64,000 bases of DNA from Streptomyces sp. NBC_01754 (GTDB lineage Bacteria; Actinomycetota; Actinomycetes; Streptomycetales; Streptomycetaceae). Below, piece after piece: positions 26,001 to 32,630 of the stretch; the stretch's first letter is position 1, and the number at the start of each line of letters is the position of its first letter. The translations under genes and the position numbers were made by a program. The stretch covers positions 3,906,001 through 3,970,000 of the forward strand of contig NZ_CP109132.1 of NCBI RefSeq assembly GCF_035918015.1, in the 5' to 3' direction. The notes under the pieces are model-generated. The model was not told the origin of the DNA and did not search any database. It saw only the letters and a list, made by a program, of their open reading frames with translations.

Positions 26001-26343
26001 CCTGGGCCTCCTTGTCGTCCGGGGGCGCGACCGCCGCGTCCTGCGAGGCCTTCGCCTCGCCCACGGCCGGGGCATGGGTGGCCATCCGGCGTTCCTTCGC
26101 CGCCACATCCGCCTTCACCGCCCGGAAACCCGGTGCCTGCGCGGGGGCCGGCTTCACCGGAGCCGTGTAGCGCTGGGCGACCAGGCGGGCCACCGCAGCG
26201 TTCCCCGCCGCCCCCTGCAACCGCTGAATGGACCGGACACCCTGAGGAGGGGCGGACGCGTGCGAAGCACCGGTGCGGGAGGGCTCGGCGGGGGTCCTGG
26301 CCGGTACCGACTTCATCCTCCGCTCCCCGCTGCCGCAGGCCAC
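23005..26343 (-). CDS. CIS-linked polymorphic toxin with C-terminal YwqJ-like deaminase
   Basis: A 1112-aa multi-part protein. Residues 39-55 (IQRLQGAAGNAAVARLV) match the N-terminal motif seen in CIS-associated cargo. Residues 60-330 are Ala/Lys/Asp-rich and disordered. About 330-560 is coiled coil. About 565-830 has repeated hydrophobic helices (LLLGILAKAAGAVMKIIKD, IPTVIIAGITWILSLLNP, VPLLIGFLASLLGIGGLA), pore- or tape-like. A Lys/Arg-rich hinge follows near 850-885. The C-terminal tip carries CAE (1046-1048) in FGCAEIDCLDQAYA and PCPRC (1094-1098), as in YwqJ-type nucleic-acid deaminases. GTG 26343 has GAGG six bases upstream. It is divergent from the sheath operon and upstream of the putative immunity gene. 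The tip region is poorer in G+C, suggesting module exchange. Confidence 0.85.
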   Translation of the reverse strand: MACGSGERRMKSVPARTPAEPSRTGASHASAPPQGVRSIQRLQGAAGNAAVARLVAQRYTAPVKPAPAQAPGFRAVKADVAAKERRMATHAPAVGEAKASQDAAVAPPDDKEAQGKTANAEKMNAAKPGEFDKKAFIDAVNEAIDAQAPKNLDEADKFSESGKADRVKAEVDGKVTDGKETSAEDIDTATKAPPDTSAAKDKDVTPLTPDQPPGDPGAPSAADAIPDKQPAAVTDFSEGPAQNDQAMADAEVTEEQLAKGNEPDFDDALSAKKTAEADSAKAPAAGRAAENQQLTAAKAGAAASGASAMTTLTATRASAGKQVDGGKGETKSKDEKKRAEVTAKLQNVYDTTKKDVETTLSGLDKKVDTAFTRGEKAARDAFTADHKRRMKKYKDKRYSGLMGKGRWVKDKFAGLPEEANDLYQESRKLYVSQMQTVISSVADIIGTELGKAKARIAKGRTALKAEVDKLPADLRQFGQDAAKDFAGKFDDLEATVNEKSEQLVQDLAQKYTAALNKIDEEIKELQEANKGLIDKAKDAIAGAIKTINELKNLLLGILAKAAGAVMKIIKDPIGFLGNLVSAVGAGLNLFVTNIADHLKTGLVSWLLGTAVKAGLELPQKFDMKGIIQIIGSLLGLTWDNIRARVIRKGVPDEAMSAVETSVPVAKNIAAEGPAGAAKEIQAEAGDLKSTILQKLTSYLIPTVIIAGITWILSLLNPASAFVRAVKGIIDIVTFIVTQGAQIVDFVNAVLDAVVAIANGGQAGVPKMVEVALAASVPLLIGFLASLLGIGGLANKVKSVFHAVSRPVNRAVDKIVDFIANKGKGLWRKLQSKKKDRGKGDDENKKKGKERERKKKRSDDEVLRPVRVSFNMYGHPHDLIFTPPGRLIMASDNPELILPKARGVRVSLTPGDEDYKDRVDLLDQLIKLLESIRKRRTSGRRGDQHGLEWSIKEAADLIEVYGALFNETDLKREEYVPVRPSAGERASSPELVALAKRHKPAECVAILTTRSGVEPYKGVSKDRSKSDINRNLVNKLDQHNLKHTFGCAEIDCLDQAYATEYKEGVNESPVKGAGVEAAHANELRGAHKVGDPYPPCPRCGPVLRHLDIIVTNA

Positions 26344-26686
26344 CCCGGACCTCAGCCGTCAGGGTGGCGCGCGCGGCGGGGTGGAGGGAGAGGAGCGGAG
26401 GCCGAGGGCCGGGCACCGCCGGCTGGTGCGGACGGGAGCGCCGGGTTGCCTCTTCGGGCAACCCTCCGTGCGCGGGCGGGCGGCCGAGTGACCGTTCCCG
26501 GTGATCGTTGATCTGGCGAGAATGGCCGGCGTTCCCCGGTCGCCGGAGGGTCGCCCGACCGATCGCCCGAAAGGCCGCCCGGCGGACTGCCGAGCAGCCG
26601 TCGAGCAGGCGGCCGGGCGGTCCGCCGAACCGGTCGGGGAACGGGTCGGAGCAGAGCGCCAAGGAGAGTGTCGAGGAGAGGCTCAT
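26344..26686. promoter_or_regulatory. Divergent regulatory region between toxin and sheath operon
   Basis: This 343-bp gap has no supported gene. It must hold the promoters for the leftward toxin/immunity pair and the rightward structural operon. On the plus strand, two TGATC motifs 8 bp apart (TGATCGTTGATCTGG, about 26500-26514) resemble the core of the array behind the LuxR-type gene. CGGCGGAC and GTCCGCCG form widely spaced arms near 26579 and 26619. The sheath gene has a clear GAGGAG ribosome binding site. Confidence 0.45.
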
Positions 26687-28225
26687 ATGCCGTCGTACCT
26701 GTCCCCGGGCGTCTACGTCGAAGAGGTCGAGTCCGGGTCCCGGCCGATCGAAGGCGTGGGCACCTCGGTCGCCGCCTTCGTGGGCTTCGCCCAGCGGGGC
26801 CCGTTCGACGAGCCGACGCTGATCACGAACTGGAGCCAGTTCGCCAGTACCTTCGGCGACTTCGTCGAGGGCACCCATCTCGCCGCGTCCGTCTACGGGT
26901 TCTTCGCCAACGGCGGGGGGATCTGCTACGTCGTCCGGGTCGACGACGGCGCCACGGAGGGCGTGGACGGTGACATCGGTGAGCTCGTCGCCGGGGCGGA
27001 GGTGCAGCTCGGGCCGTACGCGGTGAAGCCCCGGCCCGGAGTGGCGGGCGAGATCAGCGTGGAGGTGGCCGAGGCCGAGGGCGACGACCCGCCCTCCGAC
27101 GTCTTCCAGCTGATCGTGAAGCGGGACGGCCAGGTCGCGGAGACCTACGCGTCCGTGACGACCAAGCGAAGCAAGGAGAACGTCGCCACCCGCGTCAACG
27201 CCAAGTCCGAGCTGATCGACATGAGGGAGACGGCCCGGGGTGCGGCCCCTGCCCGCCCCGCCGCCCAGTCGGTGACTCTCGCCCCCGCGGCCCCGGCCGC
27301 CGGTGGCACCGGAGCTCTGGCACCCGAGGTGTACGTCGGTGATGCCGACCGGCGTACGGGCCTGGGCGGGCTGGAGGCCGTGGAGGAGATCACCATGGTC
27401 GCGGTGCCCGACCTGATGAGTGCCTACCAGCGCGGGCTGCTCGACCTGGAGGCGGTGATCGCCGTACAGCAGGGGCTGATCACCCACTGCGAGCTGATGG
27501 GTGACCGGGTGGCGATCCTCGACCCGCCGCCGGGGCTCTCCCCGCAGCAGGTCAGGGGCTGGCGTACGGACCAGGCCAACTTCGACTCTCGGTACGCGAC
27601 GCTCTACTACCCCTGGATCAGGGTCGCCGACCCGGCGACCGGCCGGCCCGCGCTCGTACCTCCGAGCGGCCACGTGGCCGGGATCTGGGCGCGGAACGAC
27701 GACACCCGCGGCGTCCACAAGGCACCGGCCAACGAGGTGGTGCGCGGGGCGGTGTCCCTCCAGACCCAGCTGACCAAGGGCGAGCACGACCTGCTGAACC
27801 CGCTCGGGGTGAACTGCGTCCGGTCCTTCCCCGGGCGAGGTATCCGGGTGTGGGGGGCCAGGACCCTGGCCTCCGACCGGGAGTGGCAGTACCTCAACGT
27901 ACGGAGGCTCTTCAACTACCTGGAGGAGTCGATCCTCGCCGGCACGCAGTGGGTCGTCTTCGAGCCGAACGACGACGCGCTGTGGGCCCGTATCCGGCGC
28001 ACGGTCTCGGCGTTCCTGGTCAACGAGTGGCGGAAGGGCTCGCTCTTCGGGCTGACGCCGGAGGAGGCCTTCTACGTGAAGTGCGACCGGGAGACCAATC
28101 CGCCCGAGAGCGTCGACGTGGGCCAGGTGATCTGCGAGGTGGGTGTGGCGCCCGTCAAGCCGGCGGAGTTCGTGGTGTTCCGGCTCTCCCAGCTGACCGG
28201 CGGCACCGGCGGCATCGACGAATGA
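26687..28225 (+). CDS. cis2: CIS contractile sheath protein
   Basis: A 512-aa tail sheath subunit. The family N-terminus is clear (SPGVYVEEVESGSRPIEGVGTSVAAFVGFAQRGP), as is the conserved C-terminal sheath domain: GIRVWGARTLASDREWQYLNVRRLFNYLEESI, WVVFEPNDDALWARIRRTVSAFL and NEWRKGSLFG. Contraction of this sheath drives the tube. The upstream in-frame extension to 26501 is excluded; ATG 26687 has GAGGAG eight bases before it. First gene of the right-arm operon; only one sheath gene is present, whereas AFP-type systems have three. Confidence 0.95.
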   Translation: MPSYLSPGVYVEEVESGSRPIEGVGTSVAAFVGFAQRGPFDEPTLITNWSQFASTFGDFVEGTHLAASVYGFFANGGGICYVVRVDDGATEGVDGDIGELVAGAEVQLGPYAVKPRPGVAGEISVEVAEAEGDDPPSDVFQLIVKRDGQVAETYASVTTKRSKENVATRVNAKSELIDMRETARGAAPARPAAQSVTLAPAAPAAGGTGALAPEVYVGDADRRTGLGGLEAVEEITMVAVPDLMSAYQRGLLDLEAVIAVQQGLITHCELMGDRVAILDPPPGLSPQQVRGWRTDQANFDSRYATLYYPWIRVADPATGRPALVPPSGHVAGIWARNDDTRGVHKAPANEVVRGAVSLQTQLTKGEHDLLNPLGVNCVRSFPGRGIRVWGARTLASDREWQYLNVRRLFNYLEESILAGTQWVVFEPNDDALWARIRRTVSAFLVNEWRKGSLFGLTPEEAFYVKCDRETNPPESVDVGQVICEVGVAPVKPAEFVVFRLSQLTGGTGGIDE

Positions 28226-28363
28226 ACCGCGCCCGGTGTCCGATGAGCCGCGCGCCCGACACCCCGTGGACGACGCCCGGCACGGATCGACCGGTGCTCG
28301 CCCCGGGCGCGGTGACCGGCCGCCGTCCGTCCTCGAATCCGGCGTAAGCGTGAGGAGCCTGTT

Positions 28364-28807
28364 GTGCCACTTCCCGATCTCGACAGTTCTGTCGGACATT
28401 CCTTCGGCCTCGAGTTCGACAGCGTCGTCATCAAGCAGATCACCGAGGTCAGCGGTCTGAAGATGGAACAGGACGTCATCGAGCTGAAGCAGAACACCGC
28501 CGACGGCAAGTACGCCATCAAGAAGCTGCCCGGCCGTCCCAAGGCCGGCGAGGTCACCGTCACCCGCGGCCTCACGGAGGACAACAGCTTCGAACGCTGG
28601 ATCAAGGACTCCCGGTTCGGCCGTATGACGAACGCCCGGCGCAACGGCGCGGTCATCGTCTACGACTACGAGGGCCTGCCCATCAAGCGGTACAAGCTCA
28701 TCAACGCCTGGCCGAAGTCCCTGGAGATCGGCACCCTCAAGGCCGGGGACACCTCGGTGCTGACGGAGAAACTCGCCATCACGTACGAGAGCATGGAGCT
28801 CGACTGA
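28364..28807 (+). CDS. cis1: CIS inner tube protein
   Basis: A 147-aa gp19-like tube subunit: VGHSFGLEFDSVVIKQITEVSGLKMEQDVIELKQNT, then GEVTVTRGLTEDNSFERWIKDSRFGRM and IKRYKLINAWPKSLEIGTLKAG. It forms the rigid tube inside the sheath. The start is GTG with GAGGAG about six bases upstream. It overlaps the next gene by one base (TGATG). Gap 28226-28363 holds no gene. Confidence 0.94.
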   Translation: MPLPDLDSSVGHSFGLEFDSVVIKQITEVSGLKMEQDVIELKQNTADGKYAIKKLPGRPKAGEVTVTRGLTEDNSFERWIKDSRFGRMTNARRNGAVIVYDYEGLPIKRYKLINAWPKSLEIGTLKAGDTSVLTEKLAITYESMELD

Positions 28808-29268
28808 TGCGGCGGAACGTCCAGTTCCAGGCGCCGCCGGAGCGGGAGGCGGCGGGGCGCGGGGCGCCGGAGCGGGAGACGGCCGGGCGCGCCGAGCCGT
28901 TGCGGACCGAGTTCACGTTCGAGCTTCCGCGTGGGTACGTCGACGAGGCGGGCACCGTGCACCGCTCCGGGGTGATGCGTCTGGCGACGGCCCGCGACGA
29001 ACTGGTGCCGCTCCGGGACGACCGGGTGCGGGACAACTCCGCGTATCTGACGGTGGTCCTGATCTCCCGCGTCGTCACCCGGATCGGGACGGTCGACGAC
29101 ATCCACCCCGGTGTCATCGAGGACCTGTTCGCGTCCGATCTGGCGTTCCTCCAGGACTTCTACCGCCGGATCAACGCCGAGGGCCACACCCGCGCCGCCG
29201 TCACCTGTCCGTCCTGCCAGGAGGAGTTCGCGGTGAATCTCGCCGGCGGTCGCCTGGGGGAATCGTGA
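28807..29268 (+). CDS. CIS operon protein with Cys pair, probable tail assembly factor
   Basis: A 153-aa protein. The first 30 residues are low-complexity (PEREAAGRGAPERETAGR). The folded part (FTFELPRGYVDEAGTVHRSGVMRLATARDELVPLRD ... DDIHPGVIEDLFASDLAFLQDFYRRIN) resembles phage tail assembly chaperone-like proteins placed after the tube gene. It ends with CPSCQEEFAVNLAG, a knuckle with two Cys. It overlaps cis1 and the 47-aa gene. In T4-like phages the equivalent position codes for the tape-measure chaperone; this parallel is inference. Confidence 0.7.
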   Translation: MRRNVQFQAPPEREAAGRGAPERETAGRAEPLRTEFTFELPRGYVDEAGTVHRSGVMRLATARDELVPLRDDRVRDNSAYLTVVLISRVVTRIGTVDDIHPGVIEDLFASDLAFLQDFYRRINAEGHTRAAVTCPSCQEEFAVNLAGGRLGES

Positions 29269-29408
29269 CGTACGCGGCCGACCTGCTCTACGAGGAGGTC
29301 GCGTACCTCGCCTACCACTTCCACTGGCCGCTCGACGACCTGCTGGACCTGGAACACCCGGAACGCCTGAAGTTCGTCGCGCAGGTCGCTCGCCTCAACG
29401 GGCAGTAG
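29265..29408 (+). CDS. DUF6760-like small CIS protein, 47 aa
   Basis: GTG at 29265 overlaps the preceding stop by four bases (GTGA). The product, YAADLLYEEVAYLAYHFHWP, then DDLLDLEHPERLKFVAQVAR, has the W-P-x-x-D-L-L-x-L-x-H-x-E-R pattern of short CIS/phage proteins (DUF6760) that recall the GpE/gpG region of P2-like tails. Position after the assembly factor is the one of afp6. Too short for routine gene calls but well supported by the motif and coupling. Confidence 0.8.
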   Translation: MTYAADLLYEEVAYLAYHFHWPLDDLLDLEHPERLKFVAQVARLNGQ

Positions 29409-29436
29409 CGAGGAGTGCGGGGAAGGACGAGAGACC

Positions 29437-31314
29437 ATGGGACTGATGTCCTGGCTGCGCGGCGGCCGTACGACGGGGGAGTCCGCCCAGGCGCCCGCCC
29501 CCGCTGACCCCCGGGGCGCGGACCGGGGCACCGATCGGGGCGACCGAGTCGACGTGAGCCGGATCGCGCCCCTCCAGCGGACGCTGGCCGCGCAGGAACT
29601 CGTCATCGGACCCTCGGCGTTCGAGAAGTCACTGACGACGCGCCAGAACACCTCTCTCGGTATGCCGCTGGGGCATCTGGTCAGCCCCGACGCCCCCGCC
29701 GGGCTGGTGCGTGGTGTCGTCGGCGCGGTGCCGGGCAGCCCCGCGCCCGCGGTGCGGCGCGCCGTGGAGATGCCGCTGCGGCGGGAGTCCGTGTCTGCTC
29801 CGGTGCAGCGGGTGCACGGAGACGGGGCGCAACTGTCCCTGACCTCCCTGGGGGGATCACCGGACGTCACCGGCGCACCGGTACGCCGGTTGCTGGGGGA
29901 GCAGCCTCCCGTACGGACGCACGAGGAGACCCCCGCGCCGGAACCGGAAGCCCCGGCCGCTCCGGAGGCCGTGCAGCGTGCGGTGGAGCCTGCTCGGGCG
30001 CCCCGGCGTGCACCGGGCCTGGGCGCGCCCCTGCCGGGTCTGCCGCCGACGGCCCAGCGCACGGCGGCGGCCTCGACGTCGGAGGAGCCGATGCCGGGCC
30101 GGACGCCCGGTCCGGCGGCGTCGCACCCGGAACCTTCCGCTCCCGCGCCGTCCCTTCCCGCGCCGTCCGGTCCGCCGGCGGACCGGCGGGAGGCGGAGGC
30201 CGGGGAGCCGGACGGCGCCACGGATGCCGTCTGGCCGACGGGGCCCGAACTGTCCGAGGCGGCGGATCCGGTCGCACCGCTCCTCGGTGACGCCCCTCCG
30301 GTCGGGTCGGTGGCGGGGCACGCGGCCGGGTCCGGCACGGCCCGTGGGGACATGGCGGCCGGGGAAGAGGGCGGAGGCGGCGCGGGCACGGGTGCCCCCG
30401 TCCAGCGGTCCGTCCTGCCGTCCGCCCCGCTGTTACCGGTGCCGAGGGCAGCCGACGGCCCCACCGTTCCGCTGCTCGGCGACCGGGGGCTGTCCCTCCG
30501 GAACGCCGCCGTGCCCGACGCCGCCACCCCCCGGGCCGCCGTCCAGCGCTCCTCCGGGAACGCTGCTGGAGCCTCCGGGTCCGACCGGTCGGCGGCGGGC
30601 CCCTCGGCCCCGGCCGGAGGCGCGTCGCTGTGGTCGTCTCCGGCGCCCCCGTCCGACGCCGTACCGGTGCGCTGGACCACCGGGGCGTCCGGACCGGCGG
30701 CCGGTGGCGTGGGTGTGCCGGTCCAACGGGTGGTGTCCGTGCCGGGCGCCGGTGGCGGCGTACCAGGGGCGCCGCACCCGTGGCCGCGTACGGGCCTGCC
30801 AGGTCCTCGCGGTTTCGCGGGTCCCGGCGGGCTCGGGGTGCAGCGACAGACCGGCCACGGGCCTCCCGTACCCCGGTCGGTGGCGGGGCCGGGCCCGGCG
30901 ACCGGGGCCCCAGGGGCTTTCCCCACGGCGGGTACCGCCGCCGTGGCGGCCGGGGTGGCCCAGCGCATGGCCGACGGCAGCGTGGTCTTCTCCGGGGCGC
31001 CCACGGGCGGCACGTCCCGGCCGGTCGTCCAGCGCGACGCGGAGATCACGGAGGAGCCCCCGCCCCTGCCCGAACCCCCGGACCTCCCTGCCGACCCGCC
31101 CGCCCCACCCGACCTCGAGCCCTCCTCCGCGACCGGTACGGACGCCACCCCGGCGCCGGACGCCACGGAGGGCACCGCCGGGACCGGGGCGGGTACGACC
31201 GCCGTGACGGACGAGCTGGTGCGGGCCCTGTACACGCCGCTCAGCCGGCTCCTCAAGGCCGACCTCCGGCTGGAACGCGAGCGGGCGGGCTTCCTCATCA
31301 ACACCCGCCACTGA
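29437..31314 (+). CDS. Long disordered QR-motif protein, candidate tape measure
   Basis: A 625-aa protein. About 90% is Pro/Ala/Gly/Ser-rich and predicted disordered. At least nine short Q-R motifs punctuate it (PLQRTL, PVQRVH, AVQRAV, TAQRTA, PVQRSV, AVQRSS, PVQRVV, GVQRQT, VAQRMA, VVQRDA). The C-terminus is a clear helix (VTDELVRALYTPLSRLLKADLRLERERAG). Residues 42-85 are also ordered. No function is recognised. It is the only long gene in the structural operon without a known role, and no Afp14-like tape measure is seen elsewhere, so a tape-measure or lumen-cargo role is possible. The VQR motifs recur in the eCIS-core protein. Confidence 0.7.
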   Translation: MGLMSWLRGGRTTGESAQAPAPADPRGADRGTDRGDRVDVSRIAPLQRTLAAQELVIGPSAFEKSLTTRQNTSLGMPLGHLVSPDAPAGLVRGVVGAVPGSPAPAVRRAVEMPLRRESVSAPVQRVHGDGAQLSLTSLGGSPDVTGAPVRRLLGEQPPVRTHEETPAPEPEAPAAPEAVQRAVEPARAPRRAPGLGAPLPGLPPTAQRTAAASTSEEPMPGRTPGPAASHPEPSAPAPSLPAPSGPPADRREAEAGEPDGATDAVWPTGPELSEAADPVAPLLGDAPPVGSVAGHAAGSGTARGDMAAGEEGGGGAGTGAPVQRSVLPSAPLLPVPRAADGPTVPLLGDRGLSLRNAAVPDAATPRAAVQRSSGNAAGASGSDRSAAGPSAPAGGASLWSSPAPPSDAVPVRWTTGASGPAAGGVGVPVQRVVSVPGAGGGVPGAPHPWPRTGLPGPRGFAGPGGLGVQRQTGHGPPVPRSVAGPGPATGAPGAFPTAGTAAVAAGVAQRMADGSVVFSGAPTGGTSRPVVQRDAEITEEPPPLPEPPDLPADPPAPPDLEPSSATGTDATPAPDATEGTAGTGAGTTAVTDELVRALYTPLSRLLKADLRLERERAGFLINTRH

Positions 31315-31383
31315 CCGGATCCCCCAGCCGGAGAGCCCGGAGAGTACCGACCGCAGCGCCGCACCGACCGAGAGGCATGTGTC

Positions 31384-31821
31384 ATGGGCACCCCACCGGA
31401 CAGCGATCCCGCCGTCAGCGTCTGCTTCGTCGTGACGATCGACGACATCGAGCTCGGATCGTTCAACACCTGTGACGGCCTGGGCTGCGAGGTCGTCCTG
31501 GAGACCCGCGAGGAGGGCGGCAACAACGGGCACCTCTGGCAGCTCCCCACCCGGCTGAAGTACTCCAACGTCAAGCTCTCCCGCCCGCTCACCCGGGAGA
31601 CGGAGAAGGTCGCGCGCTGGTTCGCCACGATGACGACCGGGTTCAGCCGGAAGACCGCGCACATCGAGGCGCGGACCGGGGACGGCCGGAAGGTCGCCCA
31701 GTGGGGGCTGCTGGAGGTGGTACCCGTGCGCTGGACGGGGCCGTCGTTCACGCCGGAATCGCCCAAGGTCGCGATGGAGACGATCGAGATCGCCCACCAC
31801 GGCTATGTGATGGAGGGCTGA
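31384..31821 (+). CDS. cis5: CIS second tube/tube-initiator protein (gp19-like)
   Basis: A 145-aa gp19-like tail protein: VSVCFVVTIDDIELGSFNTCDGLGCEVVLETREEGG, then LPTRLKYSNVKLSRPLTRETEKVARWFATM and KVAMETIEIAHHGYVM. It is paralogous to the tube protein and, by analogy with Afp5, should start the tube on the baseplate. ATG start. The gene lies between the QR-motif protein and the LysM protein. The symbol follows AFP position and is tentative. Confidence 0.82.
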   Translation: MGTPPDSDPAVSVCFVVTIDDIELGSFNTCDGLGCEVVLETREEGGNNGHLWQLPTRLKYSNVKLSRPLTRETEKVARWFATMTTGFSRKTAHIEARTGDGRKVAQWGLLEVVPVRWTGPSFTPESPKVAMETIEIAHHGYVMEG

Positions 31822-31826
31822 GCGAG

Positions 31827-32630
31827 GTGACCAGCGCGGGACCCATCGCCTTCAGTGCCGCCGGTACGTCAGGGGTGGCGTCCGCCGGGAAGAGCGGCTC
31901 GGCCCGGCCCAAACTGGAGCACGCGTATCTGGAGCTGCGGACACCGCCGACCGGCGGCGGACTGACGCCCGGCGGACCGTGCGGGCGGATCGACTTCCAG
32001 TTCAACCCCAAGGAGCTCAGCCTGACCAAGGCCGCGTCCTGGAAACGGACCCCGGCCAAGGGCGCGAAGAGCTCGGGGCCCCCCGAGTACCAGGGGTCGC
32101 AGCCCAGCAAGCTCACCGTCGAGATGTTCTTCGACGCGGGCGAGACCCAGGACACCCGTGTGGTCACCTCGGTGGAGCAGCTGTTCGCCTGTTGCGTGCC
32201 GACGAGCGAGACACGGCAGCAGCAGCGGTCCTCGCCGCCCTGGGTGGTGTTCCACTGGGGCGGACTCACCGGCTTCCCCGGTTACGTCAGCCAAGTCGCC
32301 GCCAAATACACCCTGTTCACCACCTCAGGGGTGCCCATCCGGGCCGTCTGCCAGGTCACGATGGAGGAGATCAGCGGGGAGACACCGGGGCAGAACCCGA
32401 CGTCCGGCGCCCTGGCCGCCCGCCGGGTGCACCGGGTGGCGTCGGGGGACTCCCTGCCGTCGCTGGCCCACCGGGAGTACGGAGACGCCGGCGCCTGGCG
32501 GGTCATCGCCGAGGCGAACGGCATCGACGACCCCTTGCGGCTCGCACCCGGGACGCAGCTCCTGCTGCCGGCCCTCGACGAGCTGAACCGGCTGTCCGAC
32601 GACGCCGGTCCGGGGAGGCCGGTCCGATGA
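31827..32630 (+). CDS. cis7: CIS tube-baseplate LysM protein (Afp7-like)
   Basis: A 267-aa protein. The CIS tube domain is at about 40-180 (LEHAYLELRTPP, RIDFQFNPKELSLTKAASWKR, SKLTVEMFFDAGETQDTRVVTSVEQLF). A LysM-like domain follows at about 193-250 (RVHRVASGDSLPSLAHREYGD ... ANGIDDPLRLAPGTQLLLP). It joins tube initiator and spike. The start is GTG 31827 with GGAGGG upstream; the longer frame from 31701 overlaps cis5. The stop overlaps the spike gene by four bases. Confidence 0.88.
   Translation: MTSAGPIAFSAAGTSGVASAGKSGSARPKLEHAYLELRTPPTGGGLTPGGPCGRIDFQFNPKELSLTKAASWKRTPAKGAKSSGPPEYQGSQPSKLTVEMFFDAGETQDTRVVTSVEQLFACCVPTSETRQQQRSSPPWVVFHWGGLTGFPGYVSQVAAKYTLFTTSGVPIRAVCQVTMEEISGETPGQNPTSGALAARRVHRVASGDSLPSLAHREYGDAGAWRVIAEANGIDDPLRLAPGTQLLLPALDELNRLSDDAGPGRPVR

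Noticed and set aside
25220..28399. 1059-residue open frame on the minus strand across toxin start and sheath gene
   Set aside because: It runs antisense to the sheath and out of frame over the toxin N-terminus. The translation is Arg/Gly/His-rich with no domain motif, a G/C-bias shadow.
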